A stretch of DNA of 5,705 nucleotides from Clostridium sp. UBA4108. GTDB taxonomy: Bacteria > Bacillota > Clostridia > Clostridiales > Clostridiaceae. The position numbers were made by a program, and so were the translations under genes. The notes under the pieces are model-generated. The model was given only the letters and a program-made list of their open reading frames with translations. It did not search any database and was not told the DNA's origin. Positions 1-5,537 of this stretch are shown piece by piece. How positions within the stretch are numbered: the first letter of the stretch is position 1; each line of letters begins with the position of its first letter. The DNA lies in the NCBI GenBank assembly GCA_002381695.1, contig DFXM01000037.1, positions 8,935 to 14,639 of the forward strand, in the 5' to 3' direction.

Positions 1-43
1 ATTTATAACTTTCATTATATTTTTGGCTTTGATTTAATATAGT

Positions 44-192
44 GTTGATAACTAACTACAGATTATTGCTCACAGCTTTGCATAAGTTCACCCATCCGGG
101 TACAGGCAACTAGAGATTCCTTTGCTCTGCAGGAATCTAAGTTTACACTTAAACCGGTTTCGAAATAATCTGTAGTTCTAAAATCAGCAACT
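44..192 (+). ncRNA. Candidate structured RNA or long 5' leader element, family not recognised
   Basis: A perfect 14-bp inverted repeat (54-67 with 164-177, arm AACTACAGATTATT) encloses about 96 nt. It can extend outward through GAT/ATC (47-49/183-185) and GTTG/CAAC (44-47/188-191). Inside are three more hairpins: ACCC-ATCC-GGGT (90-101), inside an AGTT/AACT pairing (85-88/108-111); AGATTCCT/AGGAATCT with a 9-nt loop (114-121/131-138); and TAAGT-TTAC-ACTTA (138-151, sharing base 138). The palindrome AAACCGGTTT lies at 151-160. CCGG occurs twice (96-99, 154-157) and could pair long range. The enclosed part is about 46% G+C by my count, well above its surroundings, as often seen for structured RNAs in AT-rich genomes. 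I could not match it to a riboswitch or RNA family from memory. It could be a free-standing RNA or a leader of the regulator gene that starts 171 nt downstream. Strand is assumed from that gene; the dyads themselves do not decide it. Confidence 0.5.
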
Positions 193-250
193 ATTTAAAA
201 CAAAGTCATATTTTTAGTAAACCGTTTAAAATCGAAGACCTTAAGCTCAT

Positions 251-276
251 TTTTAATATCAGGACTGATATTAAAA
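251..276. promoter_or_regulatory. 12-bp perfect inverted repeat, possible operator
   Basis: TTTTAATATCAG (251-262) and CTGATATTAAAA (265-276) are perfect reverse complements separated by only GA. The 2-nt spacer suits a dimeric protein-binding site, or a hairpin with its top pair opened. No run of T follows on +, so it is a poor terminator. It lies about 90 bp before the AraC-family gene and is a candidate site for control of that gene. AraC proteins usually bind asymmetric or direct sites, so the binder need not be that regulator. Confidence 0.35.
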
Positions 277-362
277 TCTTTCGTAGTTATAAAGATAGCA
301 ACTCAAATCAGGAAAGATATTATAGACTGGATATATAATCTAATTAGAAGGGAGGAGATATT

Positions 363-1262
363 ATGTTTCAGTGGCATAGGAAGATACAAAGTATAGTAGA
401 TTGTGTAGAAGAGAATTTGACAGAAGACTTGACCTTAAAGGAATTGGCGAAAAAATTAAATTACTCTACCTACTATTGCACAAAACAATTTCATAAGTAT
501 GTAGGGATGAGCCTTAGAAATTACATCTATCTAAGGAAGATAAGTCAGTCAGTTATTGACCTTAGGGATAGTAAAGAAAGAATTATTGATATAGCTATAA
601 AATATAGATTTTCTTCTCAGGAAGCCTTTACTAGGACTTTTGTAAAGGTATATGGAATTACTCCTAGTACCTATAGAAAGATGCCAAGGCCACTTCCGCT
701 GCTAGTAAAACGTAATGTCTACAATCCTTACTATTTAGGATTAGGAGAGATAGATATGGGTAAAGAGATGTTAAAACAAGTAAAGGTTAGTATACAGGTA
801 ATACCGGAGCATAAGTTTATAGGCATAAAGAATATAAATACAGATAATTATTTTGAATTTTGGACCCTTCAAGAAGAAGTGGAAGGACTTGGGTGTAATA
901 AAGTGTGTGGAATACTTGAGAGCATAAAGAGTCATAATGGTCAAATTGGAGGATGGTTTTATAAGGATGGACAGAGAGGATATATCTATGGCATTGAAGT
1001 AGCTTCAGATTATATTGGAGAAGTGCCAGTGGGAATGGAGTGCACCTTAGTTCCAGAAAGTACCTATGTAGTATTTCATCATCCACCCTATGATTATGAG
1101 GACTTAGACGATTATGTGTATGAAGCTTTAAATGAAGCAATGAATAACTGGAACCCAAGGGAATATGGTTATGAATATAACAACGAGCTATATACCTATC
1201 AAAGGCATGACTCAGTGAATTATGGTCAAGGCTTTTGTAGACCGATTAAAACTACGATTTAA
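363..1262 (+). CDS. AraC family transcriptional regulator with GyrI-like (Rob-type) effector-binding domain
   Basis: Cytoplasmic DNA-binding regulator of 299 aa. The N-terminus carries the two helix-turn-helix units of the AraC/XylS family: the first at about residues 22-55 (LTLKELAKKLNYSTYYCTKQ region) and the second at 73-106 (IIDIAIKYRFSSQEAFTRTF, ending in the typical YGITPSTYRK). After a linker (about 107-138), residues 140-295 look like the GyrI/AraC_E_bind fold (VIPEHKFIGI, then HHPPYDYEDLDDYVYEALN, then the C-terminal FCRPIK). This order, HTH first and effector domain last, is that of E. coli Rob and many Firmicute multidrug or stress regulators, which bind hydrophobic or cationic small molecules. 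The ligand here is unknown. The start is supported by GGGAGGAG at 350-357, 5 nt before the ATG. A TATAAT lies at 334-339 without a convincing -35. No drug pump or other obvious target adjoins it, so targets must lie elsewhere or be the gene itself. Confidence 0.93.
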   Translation: MFQWHRKIQSIVDCVEENLTEDLTLKELAKKLNYSTYYCTKQFHKYVGMSLRNYIYLRKISQSVIDLRDSKERIIDIAIKYRFSSQEAFTRTFVKVYGITPSTYRKMPRPLPLLVKRNVYNPYYLGLGEIDMGKEMLKQVKVSIQVIPEHKFIGIKNINTDNYFEFWTLQEEVEGLGCNKVCGILESIKSHNGQIGGWFYKDGQRGYIYGIEVASDYIGEVPVGMECTLVPESTYVVFHHPPYDYEDLDDYVYEALNEAMNNWNPREYGYEYNNELYTYQRHDSVNYGQGFCRPIKTTI

Positions 1263-1290
1263 AAGTATATAAAGATAATAAAATATATAG

Positions 1291-1432
1291 GTTGTAATAA
1301 AGTTTCTACATTATAAATCAATTGATATGAGCTTCATATTATCCCTGCGAATACCATTTGCAGTAATAATATGAAGCTCAATTTCAACAGTTTATTAAAC
1401 ATACTTGTAATATGAATTATCTTTATTGCAAC
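1291..1432. repeat. Palindromic MITE-like repeat element (copy 1)
   Basis: The element opens with GTTGTAATAAAG (1291-1302) and closes with CTTTATTGCAAC (1421-1432), a terminal inverted repeat matching at 11 of 12 positions. Some similarity continues outward for about 10 bases. Its centre is a perfect 15-bp stem (1328-1342/1366-1380) capped by a smaller CTGCGAAT/ATTTGCAG stem (1345-1363) with an ACC loop. The first 25 bases (1291-1315) recur exactly at 5681-5705, where the window ends, while the bases left of 1291 and 5681 differ. Length of about 142 bp, no coding capacity, terminal repeats and a second copy fit a miniature non-autonomous element or a dispersed palindromic repeat. No clear target-site duplication is visible. 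Confidence 0.45.
1328..1380. terminator. Strong stem-loop after the AraC-family gene, possible transcript end
   Basis: TGAGCTTCATATTAT (1328-1342) pairs perfectly with 1366-1380, with an 8-bp upper stem including one G-T pair (1345-1352/1356-1363). It begins 66 nt after the regulator's stop codon and could end or protect that mRNA. No T-run follows on either strand, so it is not a textbook intrinsic terminator. It is also the core of the palindromic repeat, which may explain it better. Confidence 0.3.
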
Positions 1433-1510
1433 TTATATTTATAAGATAGAGTTTGGGAGATATGTCATATTACTAGTGTATGTAAAACTTAGATATATAT
1501 TGAAAAAATA

Positions 1511-1519
1511 TGGTATAAT
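1511..1519 (+). promoter_or_regulatory. Extended -10 promoter of the YbaK-family gene
   Basis: TGGTATAAT (1511-1519) is an exact TGnTATAAT extended -10 box. No good -35 is present at 17 bp (the region reads AGATAT), which is tolerable for an extended -10 promoter. Transcription would begin near 1526, giving a leader of about 50 nt before the ATG at 1578. Confidence 0.5.
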
Positions 1520-1577
1520 AATTTAAGTTTAATTATCTATGAATATGATAAAGATAAATAGCTAAGGAGGAGATAAC

Positions 1578-2054
1578 ATGTCAATTGAGATTGCAAAAGA
1601 ACATTTAAAAAAATTTGGTAGAGAAAAAGATGTTATGGAATTTCAGGTTTCAAGTGCCACTGTAGAATTAGCAGCAAAAGCTCTTAATGTTATACCAGCA
1701 AGAATAGGTAAAACTTTATCCTTTAAAGATGGAGATGGATGCTTACTTATTGTAACTGCAGGAGATGCCAAGATAGATAATCCTAAGTTTAAGGGGGAAT
1801 TCAGCTTCAAGGCTAAAATGTTATCTCCAGAAGAAGTCATAGAGCTTACAGGTCATGCCATAGGTGGAGTATGCCCATTTGGAGTGGATGAAAATATAAA
1901 AGTATATATAGATGAGTCTGTTAAGAGATTCCAGACTGTGTTCCCTGCCTGTGGAAGCAGTAATTCTGCCATAGAACTTACCTGTGAAGAACTATATGAG
2001 TATTCAGGCGCAGAGAGATGGATAGATGTGTGTAAGGGATGGCAGATGGAATAG
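1578..2054 (+). CDS. YbaK/EbsC family aminoacyl-tRNA deacylase
   Basis: A 158-aa cytoplasmic protein of the YbaK/EbsC/ProX superfamily. These are free-standing editing domains that hydrolyse mischarged tRNA, for example Cys-tRNAPro in E. coli YbaK, and so protect translation fidelity. The length matches the single-domain family. Visible hallmarks are the IGKTLSF segment with the conserved lysine at residue 45, the GHAIGGVCPFG glycine-rich motif at 92-102, and VFPACGSSNSAIELT at 121-135, close to the family's usual 'AGSxxxxIELT' ending. The start is well set: AAGGAGG at 1564-1570, 7 nt before the ATG. The gene has its own extended -10 promoter and stands alone, with a possible broken small gene after it. 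Which mischarged tRNA it clears cannot be told from sequence, because several subfamilies share these motifs; the family assignment itself is secure. Confidence 0.92.
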   Translation: MSIEIAKEHLKKFGREKDVMEFQVSSATVELAAKALNVIPARIGKTLSFKDGDGCLLIVTAGDAKIDNPKFKGEFSFKAKMLSPEEVIELTGHAIGGVCPFGVDENIKVYIDESVKRFQTVFPACGSSNSAIELTCEELYEYSGAERWIDVCKGWQME

Positions 2055-2096
2055 ATAAGGAGTTTTTATATTGGGTACATTATAAAGAGTTTTTAT
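2055..2096 (+). repeat. Imperfect direct repeat with 27-bp period
   Basis: ATAAGGAGTTTTTAT (2055-2069) and ATAAAGAGTTTTTAT (2082-2096) differ at one of 15 positions and start 27 bases apart, directly after the YbaK-family stop codon. Both contain a ribosome-binding-site-like core (AAGGAG, AAAGAG), but each is followed only by start codons with stops within four codons. It looks like a small local duplication with no clear role. Confidence 0.35.
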
Positions 2097-2112
2097 GAAG
2101 AGGTGAGTATAA

Positions 2113-2317
2113 TTGAAAAAAGTGACTCTTTGTAAATGTAGTAGCAGGTATATCCAATCTAATAATATCCTTTTTAATTAAACCTTATAGCTATTTATAT
2201 TTTAATAGAGGGGTTTCAATGCTTAATTTAGGTATAACAGTTATACTTTTATACATGATTATTTTTTATATTAACAAGATAAAAAAGTTAAAAAAAGATA
2301 AGGTATTATATGAATAA
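2113..2317 (+). pseudogene. Small two-helix membrane protein gene, apparently frameshifted
   Basis: A very good ribosome binding site, AGAGGTGAG (2099-2107), precedes a TTG at 2113 that opens MKKVTL. This frame runs on as a non-hydrophobic peptide and stops after 22 codons (2179-2181). Shifting one base forward near CTTTG (2128-2132) gives an open frame to 2317: VNVVAGISNLIISFLI (helix 1), KPYSYLYFNRGVS, then MLNLGITVILLYMIIFYI (helix 2) and a lysine-rich tail ending KVLYE. The joined product would be about 67 aa, a small inner-membrane protein of unknown function. No normal start codon opens the second frame before the internal ATG at 2219. The simplest reading is a one-base insertion or two-base loss. 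Sequencing error, programmed shifting, or use of only the downstream start are alternatives. I do not recognise the family. Confidence 0.4.
2219..2317 (+). CDS. Possible 32-aa single-helix membrane peptide
   Basis: An ATG at 2219 is preceded by AGAGGGG (2207-2213) with a 5-nt spacer, a plausible ribosome binding site. It encodes 32 aa: a hydrophobic helix at about residues 4-18 (LGITVILLYMIIFYI) followed by a strongly basic KIKKLKKDK tail, the usual 'inside-positive' pattern of small membrane peptides. It is in frame with, and is the second half of, the apparently frameshifted gene starting at 2113. It may therefore be the surviving fragment rather than an independent gene. A hairpin terminator follows 11 nt after its stop codon. 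Function is unknown. Confidence 0.4.
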   Translation: MLNLGITVILLYMIIFYINKIKKLKKDKVLYE

Positions 2318-2327
2318 AAATAAAGTT

Positions 2328-2352
2328 GGTAGGCGATAATTTATCACCTACC
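2328..2352. terminator. Hairpin terminator after the small membrane ORF
   Basis: GGTAGG (2328-2333) pairs with CCTACC (2347-2352), and GATA (2335-2338) with TATC (2342-2345). The single opposed C/A between them becomes a G-U pair on the - strand. An A-rich flank lies to the left and ATTTTCATT to the right, so it could work in both directions. It probably ends the unit of the YbaK-family gene and the small ORF. Confidence 0.55.
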
Positions 2353-2400
2353 ATTTTCATTCTGAATTTTAATAAAATCTGTTCATACTAGCTTTAATGT

Positions 2401-2434
2401 AAAGCTCTTAATTAGCTAGAATTAATGCTTTTTT
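2401..2434 (+). terminator. Weak intrinsic terminator candidate
   Basis: AAAGC (2401-2405) plus TTAATT (2408-2413) pair with AATTAA (2420-2425) plus GCTTT (2427-2431) around an AGCTAG loop, with a small internal bulge, and the run continues as six T in all (2429-2434). It is AT-rich and so weak. It may back up the hairpin at 2328. The left arm overlaps another small hairpin, AGCTTTA-ATG-TAAAGCT (2390-2406). Confidence 0.35.
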
Positions 2435-2508
2435 AATATTATTAAGTGACATATGTTATGTTAATAATACAATTTTAGTGATATATAATTTACATAGCAA
2501 AAGAAATG

Positions 2509-2543
2509 TTTACATTTACATTTACAGGGATATGTAATATAAT
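2509..2543 (+). promoter_or_regulatory. Sigma-A-type promoter with tandem TTTACA hexamers, pointing right
   Basis: Three head-to-tail TTTACA units fill 2509-2526. The middle one (2515-2520) is 17 bp from a perfect TATAAT at 2538-2543, ideal spacing for a -35/-10 pair. No gene on + follows. The only nearby ATG (2579) stops after five codons and has no ribosome binding site. The transcript would begin near 2550 and run into the 3' end of the convergent DUF305 gene. In AT-rich DNA a chance TATAAT is common, but a matched -35 at 17 bp is less so. Confidence 0.42.
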
Positions 2544-2603
2544 AGTTTTTAGTTATTGAGTATAATTAAAATTTTCATATGAAAACCCTATATTGATAAC
2601 GAA

Positions 2604-2635
2604 CTACCTTAAAATAAAGCTTTATTTTAAGGTAG
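2604..2635. terminator. Perfect 32-bp palindrome at the 3' end of the DUF305 gene
   Basis: CTACCTTAAAATAAAG (2604-2619) is followed at once by its exact reverse complement (2620-2635). As RNA it would form a stem of about 14 bp with a 4-nt AGCU loop. It contains the stop codon and last two codons of the - strand gene (stop at 2627-2629), so it probably marks that mRNA's 3' end. There is no long T-run after it on - (TTCGTTATC) or + (ACTTTC), so termination is inferred from the stem only. It could equally end a + strand transcript from the promoter at 2515-2543. Confidence 0.45.
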
Positions 2636-3301
2636 ACTTTCTATTAAAGATTTCATTATAGGAATTTCAGTACTTTGATTAGTTATAATGTTTGTAGCAA
2701 TCTCCTTAACTTGAGGGTTTTTTGAGAATTTTAATACATTGTTGGACATATCTATGGCACCTTCATGATGATGTATCATCTGTTTTAAAAAAGTAACCTC
2801 TGGATTTTTAGAAGAAGTAATTATTTCCATTTGTTTAATCATTTTAGCTATAGTTTCCCTATAATCTTCTATGTATGCCTCATCCTTCTCAGAGTTAGGA
2901 ACATAGTTTTCTTTAAGAGAAGATAAAAGATTTTCCATCTTAGTAATTTCAGCAGTTTGATTCGAAATTATTGAATTAGCTAATTTGATAACATCGGGAT
3001 TTATAGCACTTCTTAAAATTGATTGAGACATATCAATTGCACTTTGATGATGTGCTATCATGCCTGTTAAGAAATCAATGTTTACATTACCACTTACAGG
3101 GATGTTGGACATATTAGATTTCATTTTATTCAACATAATAGCATTCATTTTAGTATACTCATCATTTGTACGACATATGAGACAGGTTTCATTACTAGAT
3201 TCTAAAACAACCATATCCTCATTTAAACCATAGACAACTATATTTGAGCTTATAAGAAAGCCTCCTATACCTATAAGCAACCCTAATAAAAGCTTTTTCA
3301 T
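2627..3301 (-). CDS. DUF305 (CopM-like) exported metal-binding protein
   Basis: A 224-aa protein with an N-terminal export signal or membrane anchor (KKLLLGLLIGIGGFLISSN, about residues 2-24, no lipobox cysteine), so it acts outside the membrane. The mature part carries two DUF305 repeats at about 74-129 and 168-223, each with an HHxxAIDMS motif (HHQSAIDMS, HHHEGAIDMS) and a closing NQxxEIxxM. By my alignment they match at 26 of 56 positions. DUF305 proteins include cyanobacterial CopM, which binds copper through such His and Met residues, so copper binding or resistance is the likely role here; no copper gene adjoins it. Unusual for the family, as far as I recall, is a CLIC (CxxC) pair at 40-43 between the signal and the repeats. 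The ATG has AAAGGAG (3311-3317) 9 nt upstream. The gene is preceded by a terminator and transcribed alone. Its stop codon lies inside a palindrome. Confidence 0.9.
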   Translation of the reverse strand: MKKLLLGLLIGIGGFLISSNIVVYGLNEDMVVLESSNETCLICRTNDEYTKMNAIMLNKMKSNMSNIPVSGNVNIDFLTGMIAHHQSAIDMSQSILRSAINPDVIKLANSIISNQTAEITKMENLLSSLKENYVPNSEKDEAYIEDYRETIAKMIKQMEIITSSKNPEVTFLKQMIHHHEGAIDMSNNVLKFSKNPQVKEIATNIITNQSTEIPIMKSLIESLP

Positions 3302-3368
3302 AGTATATCTCTCCTTTAATATGTTTATTACAAAACTATTATGTGTTTAATTAATTAAAATTATTATT

Positions 3369-3415
3369 AAAAGACTGCAATTTAAATCAAAAACAATTTA
3401 AATTACAGTCTTTTT
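3369..3415 (-). terminator. Strong intrinsic terminator of the chemoreceptor gene
   Basis: A 19-bp stem (3369-3387 with 3396-3414) has an 8-nt loop. Its one C/A mismatch on + becomes a G-U pair on -, so the - strand RNA is fully paired. On - the stem ends in CAGTCTTTT followed by AATAATAATTTT, and on + by one further T before AAG. It sits about 100 nt past the chemoreceptor stop and just upstream of the DUF305 leader, insulating the two - strand genes. Confidence 0.75.
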
Positions 3416-3457
3416 AAGAAGTTAAATTTTTTTATTATATATCATATATTGATTAGG

Positions 3458-3502
3458 CCACAAAAAGTATTTTATAATACACATGTATTTTAGCTTTTGT
3501 GG
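3458..3502 (-). other. Imperfect stem-loop in the chemoreceptor 3' untranslated region
   Basis: CCACAAAA (3458-3465) pairs with TTTTGTGG (3495-3502). Within it AATACA (3476-3481) can pair with TGTATT (3484-3489), or GTATT (3467-3471) with AATAC (3476-3480). It starts 13 nt past the chemoreceptor stop codon and has no T-run. It may be a first terminator, an mRNA 3' structure, or chance. Confidence 0.35.
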
Positions 3503-3515
3503 GATAATCATATAG

Positions 3516-5537
3516 TTAACTTTCTTTAAAAAATTCAATAGTATGTTTAATTTCACTGCTCATTTCATTTAAAGTAGAGGCTATAGTAGAAAGGTTTATT
3601 AAGGACTCCTCATTTTCTTTTAGCTTCAAGTTTATATTTTGAGCTATTATAGTAGTTTTATTTACAAACTCTATGCTTGACTGTAGTGAGGAAGTACTTT
3701 CTTCAATACCAGCAGTTTGTTTAGCTATTACCTTACTTATCTCCTTTACGGAACTTTGAGAATTTAGAGATTTTTCGTGGATGTCATAAATATTCTCAAA
3801 GGTTTTATTACTATCCTCCACTAAGGATTTAAACTTACCATTCATATCATGAACAATGGAGGAGGTTGATTTAATTTCTTCATTTATAGAGATAACTAAT
3901 TTGGTTATATTGCTAGAAGCAATAGAAGTTTCAGCTGCTAGTTTTCTAACCTCTTCTGCAACTATAGAAAATCCTCGTCCTGCTTCACCAGCTCTTTGGG
4001 CTTCAATAGCAGCATTTAAAGACAATAGATTAGTTTGTTTCGCGATATTCATAATGATATCTATAAAGGAGGAAATTTCATTAGATGTATCTATAAGTTT
4101 ATCCATTTTTTTGTTTATTTCTTCTGAATTTATTTGAGCCAGTCTTATTGAGTTTTCTGTATCCTTAATTTGTATAGAACCTTCCTTAGCTGAAATAGTA
4201 GATAAGTTAACTATGGAACCTAAGTGCTGGAAGTTCTGCTCAACATTTTCTATGCTCTTAGTAAAGTCATCCAAAGTAGCTAAGTTTTCATTTAAGGAAT
4301 ACATATTATCATTCATTTTAGAGTTTACATCATCAATCATCTCTGAAATAATTTCATGTTGTGAATTATTCTCACCAATTATTGTATTTAATTTATCAGA
4401 GGATTCATTAAGGAGACTGGTATCCGTCTTTAGTGTGCCAATTAATTCAGTTATTTTCAGTGAAAAGGCCTTAAAGCTTCTACCTAGTTCACCGAATTCA
4501 TCTTTTCTCTTCATAATGCTTTCATCAATATGAGCATTTAGATCTCCACGAGAAAATTTGTCAAAGGTTTGAGATAAATTATTTATTGGCTTACATATTT
4601 GAGATGAAAATTTGCTAATAGTAATTATACAAAGCAGTATAATACCTAAGGCTACAGTAGCAGATAATAGTATACTCTGCATAATATTCATTAAAATCTC
4701 AGTATGGGGCATAGAGAATACAAAGCCGATATCAACCTTTTCAAGTAAGTGATAAGAAGTTAAAGCCTTAGCACCATTAATGTTAAAGGTATCTAGTCCT
4801 GATTTATTATCAATTAAATTTTTTGCTGGCTCTAACTCAGCGATACTTATTAGTTCCTTCTTATCAGATTCTGAAGCTAATTTTTCTCTTTGTTCATTAG
4901 TTAAGTAAAGAGAATCTTCATCATTTGTAATTAATAGAGAGCCTTTTTTATCAATTAATCCATAAGAGGTATTGGGTGTATTTGCACATACATCAAAAAT
5001 ATCCTTTAAGGATTCTACTTCTACCACAGAAGAGATAGCTCCAATAATCTTTCCGTCTTTTTCTATAGGTACACAATACATAGTTATAGATTGTCCAGTT
5101 GTAGAGGAAATAATGATTTCAGAAAAGTTTCCCTCCCCATTTATAGCCTTTATGAAGTAATCTCTATCTGATACGTTGGAAAATCCGGTATTAGGAAATT
5201 TAACTAACTGATCTCCATCTGGAGTTATAAGAGCAACTCTTTTTATGTACTTATTGCTTTTTACCATATTTTCTAATATGTATTCGTCTATATCTTGATT
5301 AAAAGTGAATTTATCTGCAGATATAGCAGCAGCTAAATCTGTGGTATTTGCCACTGAAGTTAAGGCTTCATCCAAAGAAAATTTAATAGCCTCAGCAGCT
5401 TCCTTAATTTGAGTGGTAGTTGAATTGGTATAATTTTTTACGTTAAAAAAGATTAAAAATGAACTAATAATTACTATAGTTATTACGGTTAAGGATATAC
5501 CATAAAGTAGAAGTGTTTTCTTAAATGACTTTTTCAA
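3516..5537 (-). CDS. Methyl-accepting chemotaxis protein with dCache sensor domain
   Basis: Transmembrane chemoreceptor, 673 aa from the chosen TTG start. Order: TM1 about 9-31; extracellular double-Cache sensor about 35-275 (contains NVSDRDYFIKA at 121-131 and a DGKIIGAISSVVEVESL strand near 161-177); TM2 about 285-308; HAMP about 309-362 (ICKPINNLSQTFDKFSRGDL); cytoplasmic signalling coiled coil to the end, with the hairpin tip NAAIEAQRAGEAGRGFSIVAEEVRKLA-like segment at about 508-534 that docks CheA and CheW. The sensor has R and aromatic residues in RDYF but E where amino-acid-sensing dCache proteins have a key Asp, so its ligand is open. There is no C-terminal CheR-tethering pentapeptide (it ends FFKES). 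I chose TTG at 5537 because GGAGGG (5544-5549) lies 6 nt upstream and the protein then begins MKKSFKKTLLLYG. The in-frame ATG at 5579 lacks a ribosome binding site. The gene is monocistronic with no che or flagellar neighbours. Confidence 0.93.
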   Translation of the reverse strand: MKKSFKKTLLLYGISLTVITIVIISSFLIFFNVKNYTNSTTTQIKEAAEAIKFSLDEALTSVANTTDLAAAISADKFTFNQDIDEYILENMVKSNKYIKRVALITPDGDQLVKFPNTGFSNVSDRDYFIKAINGEGNFSEIIISSTTGQSITMYCVPIEKDGKIIGAISSVVEVESLKDIFDVCANTPNTSYGLIDKKGSLLITNDEDSLYLTNEQREKLASESDKKELISIAELEPAKNLIDNKSGLDTFNINGAKALTSYHLLEKVDIGFVFSMPHTEILMNIMQSILLSATVALGIILLCIITISKFSSQICKPINNLSQTFDKFSRGDLNAHIDESIMKRKDEFGELGRSFKAFSLKITELIGTLKTDTSLLNESSDKLNTIIGENNSQHEIISEMIDDVNSKMNDNMYSLNENLATLDDFTKSIENVEQNFQHLGSIVNLSTISAKEGSIQIKDTENSIRLAQINSEEINKKMDKLIDTSNEISSFIDIIMNIAKQTNLLSLNAAIEAQRAGEAGRGFSIVAEEVRKLAAETSIASSNITKLVISINEEIKSTSSIVHDMNGKFKSLVEDSNKTFENIYDIHEKSLNSQSSVKEISKVIAKQTAGIEESTSSLQSSIEFVNKTTIIAQNINLKLKENEESLINLSTIASTLNEMSSEIKHTIEFFKES

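Noticed and set aside
44..192. Common riboswitch classes (TPP, SAM-I, cobalamin, c-di-GMP-I, T-box) for the structured leader
   Set aside because: None of their signature conserved motifs that I know could be found in the sequence.
817..1158. A 113-codon open frame on the - strand opposite the AraC-family gene
   Set aside because: It is entirely opposite a well-supported gene, gives a low-complexity Leu/Tyr/His-rich product and has no recognisable domain.
1291..1318. The recurring 25-base segment as a shared promoter box (TTGTAA with ATAAAT)
   Set aside because: The spacing of 14-15 bp is poor and no + strand gene starts close behind copy 1; the terminal inverted repeat explains it better.
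1643..1840. A 65-codon - strand frame opposite the YbaK-family gene
   Set aside because: Antisense shadow of conserved coding sequence; no family likeness.
2126..2141. A programmed prfB-like +1 frameshift in the small membrane gene
   Set aside because: The CTT-T resemblance is superficial: there is no in-frame stop at the slip site and no stimulatory Shine-Dalgarno three bases upstream.
2509..2526. Tandem TTTACA repeats as a CRISPR-like array
   Set aside because: The units are 6 bp with no spacers; they fit a promoter -35 region or simple repeat.
3856..5160. Three + strand frames (3856-4137, 4213-4533, 4972-5160) opposite the chemoreceptor
   Set aside because: They mirror the coiled-coil and Cache codons of the chemoreceptor, have Ser/Ile-rich products and no supporting signals.
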